From Gp6-AA40 sp963818645 (GTDB lineage Bacteria > Acidobacteriota > Vicinamibacteria > Vicinamibacterales > UBA2999), in contig CAWFTF010000008.1 in the NCBI GenBank assembly GCA_963818645.1, positions 1 to 64,000 on the forward strand: a stretch of DNA of 64,000 nucleotides, in the 5' to 3' direction. The notes below the pieces were generated by a model. The model worked only from the letters and a program-made list of their open reading frames with translations. It was not told where the DNA came from and made no database searches. A program made the translations under genes and the position numbers. Of the stretch, positions 46,423 through 55,222 are shown piece by piece (position 1 is the first letter of the stretch; each line of letters begins with the position of its first letter).

Positions 46423-46827
46423 ATGCGAACCAAGTGTGCAGTCGTAGTTGCTGGCATCGCACTGCTTGTCAGCGTGATCGGTGTGAGCGCGCACCATTCG
46501 TTCTCAGCCGAGTTCGACGCCAGCAAGCCGTTCAAGATGACTGGCACGGTGACCAAGGTTGAGTGGATGAACCCACACACCTTCTTCTACATCGACGTGA
46601 CGGATGAGAAGACCGGCAAGGTCACCAACTGGGCGATGGAGATGGGCAGCCCGAACGGCCTGATGCGCGCCGGCTGGACGCGGAACACCATGAAGGTCGG
46701 CGACAAGGTGGCCGTTGAAGGCAGCCTTGCGAAGGACGGAAGCCCGACGGGCAACGCGCGCTCGGTGACGATGGCGTCAACCGGTCAGCGACTGTTCGCC
46801 GCGTCGAGCCAGGGCAACACGCAGTAA
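46423..46827 (+). CDS. DUF6152 family secreted protein
   Basis: 134 residues with a signal peptide (VVVAGIALLVSVIGVSA) followed directly by HHSFSAEFDASKPFKMTGTVTKVEWMNPHTFFYIDV, NWAMEMGSPNGLMRAGWTRNTMKVGDKVAVEGSLAKDGSPTGNARSV. This is the DUF6152 signature; the A-H-H-S-F motif after cleavage could bind metal. An OB-like small beta fold is likely. It leads a three-gene operon of secreted proteins. Confidence 0.88.
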   Translation: MRTKCAVVVAGIALLVSVIGVSAHHSFSAEFDASKPFKMTGTVTKVEWMNPHTFFYIDVTDEKTGKVTNWAMEMGSPNGLMRAGWTRNTMKVGDKVAVEGSLAKDGSPTGNARSVTMASTGQRLFAASSQGNTQ

Positions 46828-46840
46828 CAAGGAGCGTCGC

Positions 46841-47848
46841 TTGAAGGGAGCTCTTCGTACCGCGCTGACAGGCGCGGCGGCGGCGGTCGTGTTTTCATCA
46901 AGCGCGTGGATTGTCATCGCGCAAACTCGTCCAGGCGTCGCACCAGCACTTCAAGCACAAGAAAGTGGCGGAGGCCGGGGCCGCGCGGCGGGCCCGGCAC
47001 TCCCGACTCCGCGATTGCCCGATGGCACCGTGAACTTTGGTCGCGTTCCCGGTGAGAAGGGCGTCTGGGCCGTTCCCTACATCACCAACATGGCGATGAG
47101 AGTCGTCGGGCCGGATGGTCAGTTGCTCCCGGCAATCCGCGAGCAGCAGGCAGCGGCGCGCGCCGGCGGTGCGGGCGCTCGCGGCGGCGGAGGCGGTGGC
47201 GGCGGACGCGGCGGATCGAAGTCCGAGCCGTGGATGCCATGGATGCCGTGGTCAGCGGCGGTCTACGACTACAACTCCAAGAACGAATCCAAGTACGACC
47301 CTGAAGGGTACTGTCTCCCGCCTGGTGGGCCTCGCATGATGGCGACGCCGTACCAGATGGAGATCATCCAGCAGCCAGAGCACAAGCGCATCGTGATGAT
47401 CTTCGAAGGCGCGACGCACATCTGGCGCGAGATCTACATGGACGGTCGCGCGTTCCCCGAGGGCGATGCGCTCAATCCCACGTATCTCGGCTACTCAGTC
47501 GGTAAGTGGGACGGCGACACGCTCGTCGTCGAGAACAAGGGCTTCAACGAGAACACCTGGCTCGACTACTTCGGACATCCGCACACCGATCAGATGCACG
47601 TCATCGAGCGGTGGACGCGTCCGAACAAGGGGACGCTGCATTACGAAGCCACCGTCACTGACCCCGGCGCATATACGCGTCCCTTCACGATGGCGTGGGA
47701 CACACCCTGGAGAGAGGACGGCGAGCTGCCTGAGTACATCTGCCAGGAGAACAACCGCTACCTGAATCGCCTCGAAGACGACCTCGGTCAGCCGATCTTT
47801 GGCCCGCGTCCACAGCCTGGACAGAAGCCGTCGAGCGGCACTCGCTAG
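46841..47848 (+). CDS. Secreted hypothetical protein with W-x-GDTL motif
   Basis: 335 residues, start TTG 46841 behind CAAGGAGCG. Signal-type leader, a Gly/Arg-rich low-complexity stretch (residues ~105-125), then KYDPEGYCLPPGGPRMMATPYQMEIIQQPEHKRIVMIFEGATHIWREIYMDGRAFP and GYSVGKWDGDTLVVENKGFNENTWLD. Proteins of this type nearly always follow DUF6152 genes in Acidobacteriota and related metagenomes in my experience. Function unknown; the context suggests envelope handling of aromatic compounds. Confidence 0.8.
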   Translation: MKGALRTALTGAAAAVVFSSSAWIVIAQTRPGVAPALQAQESGGGRGRAAGPALPTPRLPDGTVNFGRVPGEKGVWAVPYITNMAMRVVGPDGQLLPAIREQQAAARAGGAGARGGGGGGGGRGGSKSEPWMPWMPWSAAVYDYNSKNESKYDPEGYCLPPGGPRMMATPYQMEIIQQPEHKRIVMIFEGATHIWREIYMDGRAFPEGDALNPTYLGYSVGKWDGDTLVVENKGFNENTWLDYFGHPHTDQMHVIERWTRPNKGTLHYEATVTDPGAYTRPFTMAWDTPWREDGELPEYICQENNRYLNRLEDDLGQPIFGPRPQPGQKPSSGTR

Positions 47849-47856
47849 GAGGAAGA

Positions 47857-48267
47857 GTGAGACGGTCACGGTTGCTTTACGTCTTCGCACTCTCACTCCT
47901 GCTCGTTGCACCAAGCGGCGTGTCGGCGCAATTCGGACATCCACTCAAAGGGCAGTGGAGCGGTCAATGGGGTCCTGCTGACAGCCCTAAGCGATTGCTT
48001 CTCGATCTGCACTGGGACGGCAAAGAGATCACGGGTGTCGTGAATCCGGGAGATGAGAATGCGACTGTAAAGGCGGTGACGTTCGACTACTCGAATCCTT
48101 CAGCGTGGAAGGTCAAGCTGACGGCCGAGGGCAAGGACAAGTCGGGCAAGCCGGTCGCGATCTCCGTGGACGGAACCCTCGAAAACATCGGCGCCTACAG
48201 CAAGCTGTTTCATGGCACCTGGACCGAAGCGGGCCAGAAGGGCGATTTCACGCTCACGCGCAATTAG
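47857..48267 (+). CDS. Small secreted beta-rich protein
   Basis: 136 residues, start GTG 47857 behind GGAGGAAG. Signal peptide (LLYVFALSLLLVAPSGVSAQ), then PLKGQWSGQWGP, KRLLLDLHWDGKEITGVVNPGDENATVKAVTFDY and SKLFHGTWTEAGQKGDFTLTRN: a lipocalin-like antiparallel strand pattern. Last gene of the DUF6152 operon; its stop is followed at once by a heptamer array and terminator. Confidence 0.75.
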   Translation: MRRSRLLYVFALSLLLVAPSGVSAQFGHPLKGQWSGQWGPADSPKRLLLDLHWDGKEITGVVNPGDENATVKAVTFDYSNPSAWKVKLTAEGKDKSGKPVAISVDGTLENIGAYSKLFHGTWTEAGQKGDFTLTRN

Positions 48268-48355
48268 TAGGCGGTAAGCAGTAGGCAGTATGCCGGGGCC
48301 GCGCTTCACGCGGCCTTTTTCGTTTTTGCCTACCGCCTACTGCCTACCGCCTACT
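48268..48355. repeat. Inverted heptamer array around an intrinsic terminator
   Basis: The left arm holds TAGGCGG, TAAGCAG, TAGGCAG (48268-48288), starting the base after the stop codon. The right arm holds GCCTACC, GCCTACT, GCCTACC, GCCTACT (48328-48355), its reverse complement. The arms can pair and enclose the terminator at 48297-48320. Confidence 0.9.
48297..48320 (+). terminator. Rho-independent terminator
   Basis: Perfect 7-bp stem GGCCGCG/CGCGGCC with loop CTTCA, followed by TTTTT. It ends the DUF6152 operon before the ligJ-like gene. Confidence 0.88.
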
Positions 48356-48377
48356 ACAGAGTTAAAATCCACAATTC

Positions 48378-49391
48378 ATGGTCATCGACTGCCACGGGCA
48401 CTACACCACTGCTCCGAAGGAACTTCAGACATTTCGCGATAGCCAGATTGCGGCGCTGAAGGATCGGTCGCTCGCGCCCGCGGGCGGCACGCTCGAGATC
48501 AGCGACGATCAACTGCGCGAGAGCGTTCAGCCTCAGCTCAAGTTTCAACAGGATCGCGGCACTGACGTCACGATCTTCTCGCCACGCGCGTCGGCGATGG
48601 CACACCACATCGGCGATGCACAGACCAGCCTCGACTGGTCGCGTCACTGCAACGATCTGATCCATCGCGTGTGCGGACTCTTCCCGGAGAACTTCGTCGG
48701 TGTGTGTCAGTTACCGCAGACGCCGAGCGATGTGCTCGCCAACTGCATCAGTGAACTCGAGCGCTGCGTCAACGAGCTTGGGTTCATCGGCTGCAATCTG
48801 AACCCCGATCCGTCAGGTGGACGATGGACGGCGCCGCCGCTCACCGATCGAAGCTGGTATCCGTTCTACGAGAAGCTCGTCGAGCTCGACGTGCCGGCGA
48901 TGGTCCATGTGAGCGCGTCGTGCAACCCGAACTTTCATGCGACGGGCGCGCACTACATCAACGCCGACACCACCGCGTTCATGCAGTTCCTCACCGCGGA
49001 TCTCTTCAAGGACTTCCCGACGCTGCGCATGATCATTCCGCACGGCGGCGGAGCAGTGCCGTACCACTGGGGACGGTATCGAGGTCTGGCGCAGGACATG
49101 AAGCGGCCACCGCTCCCGGATCTGATTCGCAACAACGTGTTCTTCGACACGTGCGTCTATCACCAGGCCGGCATCGATCTGCTGCTCAAGATTGTTCCCG
49201 CGGACAACATCCTCTTCGGCTCTGAAATGGTTGGCGCGGTGCGCGGTATCGACCCGGAGACCGGTCAGTACTTCGACGACACCAAGCGCTACGTCGATGC
49301 CGCCACGTTGCCCGAGGCGGACAAGCGGAAGATTTTCGAGAGCAATGCGAGGAAAGTCTATCCTCGGATAAGCAAGAAGCTCGTGACGTAG
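48378..49391 (+). CDS. ligJ: 4-oxalomesaconate hydratase, LigJ-like amidohydrolase
   Basis: 337 residues, COG2159 amidohydrolase fold. Metal motif IDCHGHYTT at the N-terminus, then FSPRASAMAHHIGDAQTSLDWSRHCNDLIHRVCGLFPENFVGVCQLPQ, NLNPDPSGGRWTAPPLTDRSWYPFYEKLVELDVPAMVHVS, IIPHGGGAVPYHWGRYRG and NILFGSEMVGAVRG. These blocks match LigJ/KE-type hydratases, which convert 4-oxalomesaconate to 4-carboxy-4-hydroxy-2-oxoadipate. The neighbouring ligK-like gene supports the call. Confidence 0.85.
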   Translation: MVIDCHGHYTTAPKELQTFRDSQIAALKDRSLAPAGGTLEISDDQLRESVQPQLKFQQDRGTDVTIFSPRASAMAHHIGDAQTSLDWSRHCNDLIHRVCGLFPENFVGVCQLPQTPSDVLANCISELERCVNELGFIGCNLNPDPSGGRWTAPPLTDRSWYPFYEKLVELDVPAMVHVSASCNPNFHATGAHYINADTTAFMQFLTADLFKDFPTLRMIIPHGGGAVPYHWGRYRGLAQDMKRPPLPDLIRNNVFFDTCVYHQAGIDLLLKIVPADNILFGSEMVGAVRGIDPETGQYFDDTKRYVDAATLPEADKRKIFESNARKVYPRISKKLVT

Positions 49392-49406
49392 CCGTGCGAG
49401 GGAACG

Positions 49407-49441
49407 GACCGTGGACTGAAGACCGTGGACCGTGGACTGGA
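49407..49441. repeat. Heptamer array, five units of GGACCGT type
   Basis: GGACCGT, GGACTGA, AGACCGT, GGACCGT, GGACTGG in register. The last unit runs into GGAGA, which serves as the ribosome-binding site for the next gene. Confidence 0.88.
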
Positions 49442-49452
49442 GATAGAGACTC

Positions 49453-50136
49453 GTGAAGCCAACCATCGTCAAGAACATCAAACGCGCTGACGCAGAAGTC
49501 ATTCGCACGCTCGGTCAACTCGGCGTGGCAACCGTCCACGAAGCGCAAGGTCGGTCCGGGCTACTGCGTCCTTACATGCGCCCGATCTATCCGACGGCGA
49601 AGATGGCCGGGAGCGCACTGACGATCTCGTGTCAGGCGGGCGATAACCTGATGATCCATGCCGCCATCGAAGTGTGTCGCCCTGGCGATGTGCTCGTGGT
49701 GACGACAACTTCTGAATCGACCGATGGCATGTTCGGCGACTTGCTCGCCGTCTCCGCGCGCGCACATGGCGTTGTCGGTCTCCTCATCGACGCCGGCGTC
49801 CGCGATGTTGCCGATCTGACGACGATGGAGTTCCCGGTGTGGTCGAAAGCGATCTCGGCGCAGGGAACCGTGAAGGCCACCGCGGGGTCGGTCAATGTGC
49901 CCGTTGTCTGTGCCGGGGCGACGATTCAGCCGGGCGACGTGATCGTCGCCGACGTCGATGGCGTCGTCGTCGTGCCGCGAGATGCCGCAACCGAGGTAGC
50001 CCGTCTGGGTAACGAGCGAGTCGCGAAGGAAGAAAAGTCTCGCGAGCGCCTGCGCAAGGGAGAGCTCGGTCTGGACTTCTACGGCCTTCGCTCGAAGCTC
50101 ACAGAACTGGGTGTCCAGTTCGTCGACGAAGGCTGA
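49453..50136 (+). CDS. ligK: 4-carboxy-4-hydroxy-2-oxoadipate aldolase, LigK/RraA-like
   Basis: 227 residues, start GTG 49453. RraA-fold class II aldolase: LGQLGVATVHEAQGRSGLL, GSALTISCQAGDNLMIHAAIEVCRPGDVLVV, TDGMFGDLLAVSARAHGVVGLLIDAGVRDVADLTTMEFPVWSKAISAQG and IQPGDVIVADVDGVVVVP. The G-D-L-L-A ... D-A-G-V-R-D metal/substrate motifs are those of HMG/CHA aldolases. It cleaves the LigJ product to pyruvate and oxaloacetate. 61 bases after ligJ. Confidence 0.88.
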   Translation: MKPTIVKNIKRADAEVIRTLGQLGVATVHEAQGRSGLLRPYMRPIYPTAKMAGSALTISCQAGDNLMIHAAIEVCRPGDVLVVTTTSESTDGMFGDLLAVSARAHGVVGLLIDAGVRDVADLTTMEFPVWSKAISAQGTVKATAGSVNVPVVCAGATIQPGDVIVADVDGVVVVPRDAATEVARLGNERVAKEEKSRERLRKGELGLDFYGLRSKLTELGVQFVDEG

Positions 50137-50326
50137 TTTTCGGCGCTTTCCCGAGCAATCCCATCACTGCCCGGGCTTTCTTTCCCAGTATGGGACGGTC
50201 TGGCATCTCAGTTGACTTCCGTCCTTCCGAGGCATAGATTGCGGCAGCACGACGCCCCCTGAATGGGGGGGAAGTGTGGGTTCCAGGCTCGGGATCGCGT
50301 GGAACAACTCTAGGAGAACGCCAGAC

Positions 50327-53300
50327 ATGTATAGAGCAGTGAAGTGTTTCCTCGGGGTGGCAGCGTTCACGTTGCTGTCGACCTCCGCGTTCGCCCAAGG
50401 CACCCTGACAGGTACTGTTCGCGATGCGTCCGGTGCTGTGTTGCCAGGTGTGACGGTCGAGGCTGCGAGCCCGGCGTTGATTGAAAAGGTCCGCTCGGTG
50501 GTCACCGACGGCACCGGCCAGTACCGCGTCATCGATCTGAATCCGGGCACGTACTCGCTGACGTTCGCGCTTCCTGGTTTCAGCACGGTCAAGCGCGAAG
50601 GCATCGAGATCACCGGCACCGCCGTGCTGACGATCCCGATCGAGATGCGCGTGGGCGCGCTGGAGGAAACGATCACCGTGACCGGTGAGACGCCGGTCGT
50701 CGACGTGCAGAGCACGAAGCGTGAAACCGTGCTCAGCCAGGAGGTCATTTCCGCGATCCCGGCCACGCGCGCGGTCGGCTCGCTGCTCAACGCCACTCCC
50801 GGGCTGACCGTCGACGGCAACGGCCTCGCGGCGACGCCGACGATGACGTTCTTCAGCGCGCGCGGCGGTCAGACCAACGAAGGCCGTATGGCCGTGAACG
50901 GCATGACGGTCGCGGCGGCGTTCAACGGCGGCGGCGTGTCGTCGTACATCCTCGACTCGGTGAACGTCGACGAGGTGGCGGTCGTCGTGTCCGGCGGACT
51001 CGGCGAATCGGACATCGGCGGTCCGACGATGAACCTCGTGCCGAGCTCCGGCGGCAACGCGTTCCGCGGCCAGGGATTCATCAACAATGCCGGCGAGTGG
51101 TCCAAGGGCAGCAATCTCGACGACAGCCTGCGCGCGGTCGGCATCGTGGATCCGCCCGGCATCATCGGCGCCTACGACGCCAGCGTGTCGTACGGCGGCC
51201 CGATCAAGCGCGACCGGCTGTGGTTCTTCGGCAGCTATCGCAAGCTGGATACCTCCACGACCGTCGAGGGCATCGTTGCCAACGCCAATGCCTACAACGC
51301 CTCGAGCTGGCGGTGGGCGCCGGACGACAGCCTCGCCGCGAGGCAGTTGCAGGGACGGACGATGTACATCGGCCGCCTGACGGCGCAGGCTACGCAGAAG
51401 AACCGCTTCACCTTCGGCCACGAATATCAGCTTCGCTGCGAGGGCGCCCCGCTCAAGGTGGAAACCGATGGCTGCCACTCCCGTAGCGCCAGACTGGATT
51501 CCCGGAACCAACGCGACCACCTCGCCCGAGGCCGGGACCAACTACTTCGATTTCCCGTACTACCTGACGCAGGGAACCTGGTCGGCGCCGATGACGAACA
51601 AGCTGCTGCTCGAGGCCGGCTTTTCGCGCTTCTCGTACTACCATGCGGGCGGCCCGGGCCAGTTGCCGCCGGACGGGATCTTCGACCTGATCTCGGTGAC
51701 GGAGCAGTCGACGGCGATCGATCCGGCTACCGGCATCCGCTATTCACCGCGCGCGAACTATGGGTACCGCGCGGTCCCGACCTACAACGACAACTACGGC
51801 AACCCGAACAACTGGCGCGCCTCGGCGTCGTACGTGACCGGCGCGCACAACATGAAGGTCGGTTATCAGGGAAGCTGGCTCATTGCCAAGTCGAAGGTCG
51901 TGACACCCGAGTCGCTCGTGCAGTATCGGTTCAACCTCGGAGCACCGAATGCGTACTCGTTCCGCCTGCCGGACTGGCAAACGACCGATAACACGAAGGT
52001 CGCCGCCCTCTACGTGCAGGACACGTGGACCAGGGGACGGCTGACGCTCGCCGGCGCGCTCCGCTACGATCGCGCGTGGAGCTACAGCCCGGAGGACGGC
52101 AACGGTACAACGAAGACGTCCATCTTCAATTCCGCGGCCGTCACGTACCCGCAGTCACCGGGCGTGAACGCCTACAACGACCTCACCCCGCGTATCGGTG
52201 TCGCGTACGACATCTTCGGCAACGGCAGGACGGCCATCAAGTTCAACTTCGGCCACTACCTCGACGCCGCCACGAACGACAGCATCTACACGCAGAACAA
52301 CCCGGCGAACAAGGCTGTGCGCCAGGTGCTGAACCGTTCCTGGACAGACAACGATCGCGACTACGTGATCGATTGTGACTTGACGAACTTCGGCGACGCA
52401 GAGGCCGGCGACAGGATCGGTGGACAACTGCGGCGCGCTGTCGGGCGACGACTTGAATTTCGGCCGGGAGGGGACGAGCTTCGCGCAGGTCGACCCGAAG
52501 CTGCTTGGCGGCTGGGGTGCGCGGCAGAGCGACTGGCAGTGGGGCATCAACGTGCAGCACGAGCTGGTGCGGCGGGTCTCGCTCGAGGTCGGCTACAACC
52601 GGCGGTGGTGGACGGGACCGAGCGCGTCCGATGGTTTCGTCACCGACGATCTCTCCCGTGCTCCGGGCGACTACGAGGCGTTCACGCTCATCGCTCCGAG
52701 CGACCCGCGCCTCCCGGGCGGCGGCGGCTACCCGATGACGTTCTACACCCAGACGGTGGCCGCGGGCCCGCGTGCGGCGCAGAACTTCACCACGCGCGAG
52801 GACAACTACGGCAACCTGACGGAGTACTGGCACGGTGTCGACTGGACGGTCAATGCGCGTCTCCGCGACGGGCTGTTCCTCCAGTTCGGCGCGGGCACTG
52901 GCCGCAAGATCATCGATCGGTGCGACTCGATCACCAAGGTCGACCAGCCGACGATTCCGACGAACGCCGTCACTGCGCCGGGGTTGCAGCAGGCGACAGC
53001 CTGCTACAGCGAGGAGCCGTGGCAGACGAACCTGCGGGGTTTGGCGAGCTACACGCTGCCGAAGATCGACGTCCGGGTCAGCGGAACGTTCCGCTCGCAA
53101 ACACCCGATTCGCGTCTAGCGACCTGGGTCGTGCCGAACACTCTCATCCAGGCGTCGCTCGGCCGTCTGCCGTTCGGCCAGCTGGCCAACGACACGACGA
53201 GCGTCGCGCTGCTCGACCTCGACGAGCGCCGCCTGTATGCCGACAATCGGCGCTCCCAGGTCGATCTGCGCGTTGCCAAGTTGTTTCGCTTTGGCGCCAG

Positions 53301-53475
53301 ACGCCTCGATGCCGGCTTCGACGTGGGCAATCTGTTCAACACCAACTACGCCACGGTGTACGACAACACATACCAGTACACCGTCAACAACACTGCGCAG
53401 GGCGGGACGTGGAACAACCCGACGAGCGTCGTCGGCGCACGGTTCCTCCGCTGGAATCTCACGGTCGACTTCTAG
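50327..53475 (+). pseudogene. TonB-dependent receptor with carboxypeptidase-regulatory-like domain, two frame breaks
   Basis: About 1,050 residues after correction. Signal peptide (LGVAAFTLLSTSAFAQG), a CarboxypepD_reg-like domain (TLTGTVRDASGAVLPGVTVEAASP, IDLNPGTYSLTFALPGFSTVKREGIEI), then a plug (RGGQTNEGRMAVNGMTV, ILDSVNVDEVAVVVSGGLGESDIGGPTMNLVPSSGGN) and a beta-barrel ending WNLTVDF with the terminal aromatic residue. Frame shifts lie near 51492 and 52415. It sits inside the aromatic island and may import the substrate or an oligomeric precursor (inference). ATG 50327 follows TAGGAG. Confidence 0.88.
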
Positions 53476-53487
53476 CTCGACACCAGG

Positions 53488-53513
53488 GAGCCGGCTCGAT
53501 GAAGAGCCGGCTC
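53488..53513 (+). terminator. Hairpin after the TonB receptor
   Basis: A 10-bp perfect stem: GAGCCGGCTC, loop GATGAA, GAGCCGGCTC, starting 13 bases after the receptor stop. No U tract, so termination is only likely. Confidence 0.55.
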
Positions 53514-53514
53514 T

Positions 53515-53549
53515 CGGTCTTCAGTCCTCGGTCCTCAGTCCACGGTCGT
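53515..53549. repeat. Heptamer array, five units of CAGTCCT type
   Basis: CGGTCTT, CAGTCCT, CGGTCCT, CAGTCCA, CGGTCGT in register, directly after the hairpin. Confidence 0.85.
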
Positions 53550-53590
53550 CGCCGTCGCACAGTCGCACGAGCCGAACCTGAACCTGGAAC

Positions 53591-53660
53591 CCCGAATCCC
53601 GAACCCCGAATCCCGAACCCCGAATCCCGAATCCCGAATCCCGGGCCCCGCATCCCGGAC
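53591..53660. repeat. Heptamer array, ten units of CCCGAAT type, abutting a promoter
   Basis: Ten units in perfect register, five of them CCCGAAT, two CCCGAAC, and variants CCCGGGC, CCCGCAT, CCCGGAC. Exactly 70 bases. The base after the last unit is the first base of a TATAAT box, so the -35 region of the DUF4399 gene lies within the repeat. Confidence 0.92.
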
Positions 53661-53666
53661 TATAAT
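53661..53666 (+). promoter_or_regulatory. Candidate -10 element of DUF4399 gene
   Basis: Perfect TATAAT, 42 bases before ATG 53708. A 6-bp hairpin (TTCGGC-TCGT-GCCGAA, 53682-53697) sits between it and the AGGAG site. Confidence 0.5.
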
Positions 53667-53707
53667 TCCCACCAATTTCGATTCGGCTCGTGCCGAAAGG
53701 AGTATCC

Positions 53708-54202
53708 ATGTCCTCTCGTGTGCTCATACCTGCTCTTGCCGCGTTTGCATTGCTTGGTGCTGCCTGTGGCGGTTCGCCCGAGTCCAAGGCTGAAGCGCCC
53801 GCTGGTGCGCCGGCAGCTGCGCCCGCCGAAGATCACAGCGCACACGCCGGCGGAGGAAGAGTGTTCTTCACGGAGCCGACCAATGGAGCAACCGTGAAAA
53901 GCCCCGTTCACCTCGTGTTCGGCAGCGAGATGTTCACGATTGCAGCTGTCCCGCCTGGCGAAGTCACGAGCGTGCGGGCGAACACCGGGCACTTCCACCT
54001 GGGCGTGGACACTGATTGCCTGCCGGCCGGCTCGGTGATTCCGAAGGCGAATCCGTGGGTGCACTTCGGCGACGGCAAGAACACGATCGACATGCAGCTC
54101 ACGCCCGGCATGCACAAGCTCGTTGTTCAGGCCGGTGACGACAAGCACGCGACGATGACCGGACTGTGCGAGACGATCACGGTCAACGTCCAGGGTGAAT
54201 AG
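53708..54202 (+). CDS. DUF4399 lipoprotein
   Basis: 164 residues. Lipobox-type leader (LAAFALLGAACGG), an Ala/Pro linker, and a DUF4399 domain: RVFFTEPTNGATVKSPVHLVFGSEMFTIA, TGHFHLGVDTDCLPAGSVIP, WVHFGDGKNTIDMQLTPGMHKLVVQAGDDKHATM. The histidines of G-H-F-H and H-F-G-D-G-K could bind metal. Role of the family unknown. Strong AGGAG site. Last plus-strand gene before the convergent catabolic operon. Confidence 0.85.
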   Translation: MSSRVLIPALAAFALLGAACGGSPESKAEAPAGAPAAAPAEDHSAHAGGGRVFFTEPTNGATVKSPVHLVFGSEMFTIAAVPPGEVTSVRANTGHFHLGVDTDCLPAGSVIPKANPWVHFGDGKNTIDMQLTPGMHKLVVQAGDDKHATMTGLCETITVNVQGE

Positions 54203-54208
54203 ACCATC

Positions 54209-54357
54209 GTTGACTTGAGGATTGGTGATTATTGATTCGTTGTTGATTGCTGATTGACGATTTCTGATTTGACGCTGATTCCAGCAACCAATCAACAATC
54301 AACAATCTGCCAATCAACAACGATTCGACAATCACAGATCGCCAAATCAACAATGAT
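54209..54357. repeat. Large inverted heptad-type repeat (TGATTNN / CAATCAA)
   Basis: The left arm carries mostly 7-nt spaced TGATTNN units with occasional 4-nt interruptions; the right arm carries CAATCAA-type units of opposite polarity. It fills the whole gap between convergent genes and can form a long imperfect hairpin, probably acting as a bidirectional terminator. AT-rich relative to the flanks. Confidence 0.8.
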
Positions 54358-55140
54358 TTAGAGACTTCCGAGAAAACCCATCAGGGCTGATGTGAACGCG
54401 TCGGCCTGCTCGACGTTGCTCAGATGCGCGGCGTCGAGCGTGAGTAGCTTCGATCCGCTGATGCGCCCGTGAATGAACGCGAGCGCCTCTGGCGGCGTCG
54501 GCACATCCGTATGGCCCGCGATCACGAGAACGGGGCAGCTGATCGTGGCGATCGCCTCCCGCAGATCCTCGTCGCGCAACGCCGCACAGCATCCCAGGTA
54601 TCCGGTCGCCGGGCACGTCTCGACCATCGTCTTGAAGCGCGCCACGATGTCCGGGTGCCGTTGATGGAAGTCCGGCGAGAACCACATCTGCATTGCGACT
54701 TCCGCGACTCCTCTCATCCCCTGTTGCTGTACGAGTGCGATCCGATCGGTCCACGACTGCACAGAGCCGATCCGCGCGGCTGTGTTCGCGAGCACGAGGC
54801 TGGAGACGCGATCGGCGGCGTGAACGCCCAGCCACATCGCCGTCAGCCCGCCGAGTGAGATGCCGCAGATGTGCGCCTGCTTCACGTCCTCGGCGTCGAG
54901 GATGGCGAGCGCATCGCGTGCGAGTTGTTCGATGGAGTAGTTGCCGGCGGGCACCGACGACGACCCGTGCCCGCGCGCGTCGTAGCGGATGACGCGATAT
55001 GTGCCGACGAGCGCGGGGATCTGTGCCGACCACAGGTCCCGTGTCGTGCCGATTGAGTTGATGAAGAGAAGAGTGGGCCGCCCGAGCGGCCCGTCGACCG
55101 AGTAGCTGATGCGGGCGCTCGCGCTTTCGATCTCGCTCAC
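54358..55140 (-). CDS. Alpha/beta hydrolase, 3-oxoadipate enol-lactonase (PcaD)-like
   Basis: 260 residues, start GTG 55140; a longer frame to 55167 runs into the repeat. Core motifs: LLFINSIGTTRDLWSAQIPAL, YRVIRYDARGHGSS, nucleophile elbow CGISLGGLTAMWLG, LVIAGHTDVPTPPEAL, and catalytic histidine in LDAAHLSNVEQ. This matches PcaD-type lactonases. The enol-lactone step belongs to the beta-ketoadipate pathway, while the rest of the island is the 4,5-cleavage route, so here it may hydrolyse a different lactone or ester. Confidence 0.82.
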   Translation of the reverse strand: MSEIESASARISYSVDGPLGRPTLLFINSIGTTRDLWSAQIPALVGTYRVIRYDARGHGSSSVPAGNYSIEQLARDALAILDAEDVKQAHICGISLGGLTAMWLGVHAADRVSSLVLANTAARIGSVQSWTDRIALVQQQGMRGVAEVAMQMWFSPDFHQRHPDIVARFKTMVETCPATGYLGCCAALRDEDLREAIATISCPVLVIAGHTDVPTPPEALAFIHGRISGSKLLTLDAAHLSNVEQADAFTSALMGFLGSL

Positions 55141-55143
55141 AGT

Positions 55144-55218
55144 CAACTCCCAACGCCCAAACTCCAACTCCCAAGATCCAAACCTGCCGTTTGGAAGTTG
55201 GGAGTTGGGAATTGGGAT
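55144..55218. repeat. Inverted heptamer array (CAACTCC / TTGGGAG)
   Basis: Six left units (CAACTCC, CAACGCC, CAAACTC, CAACTCC, CAAGATC, CAAACCT) and four right units (TTGGAAG, TTGGGAG, TTGGGAA, TTGGGAT) of opposite polarity around a 5-nt centre. Located between two co-directional catabolic genes. Confidence 0.9.
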
Positions 55219-55222
55219 TTGA

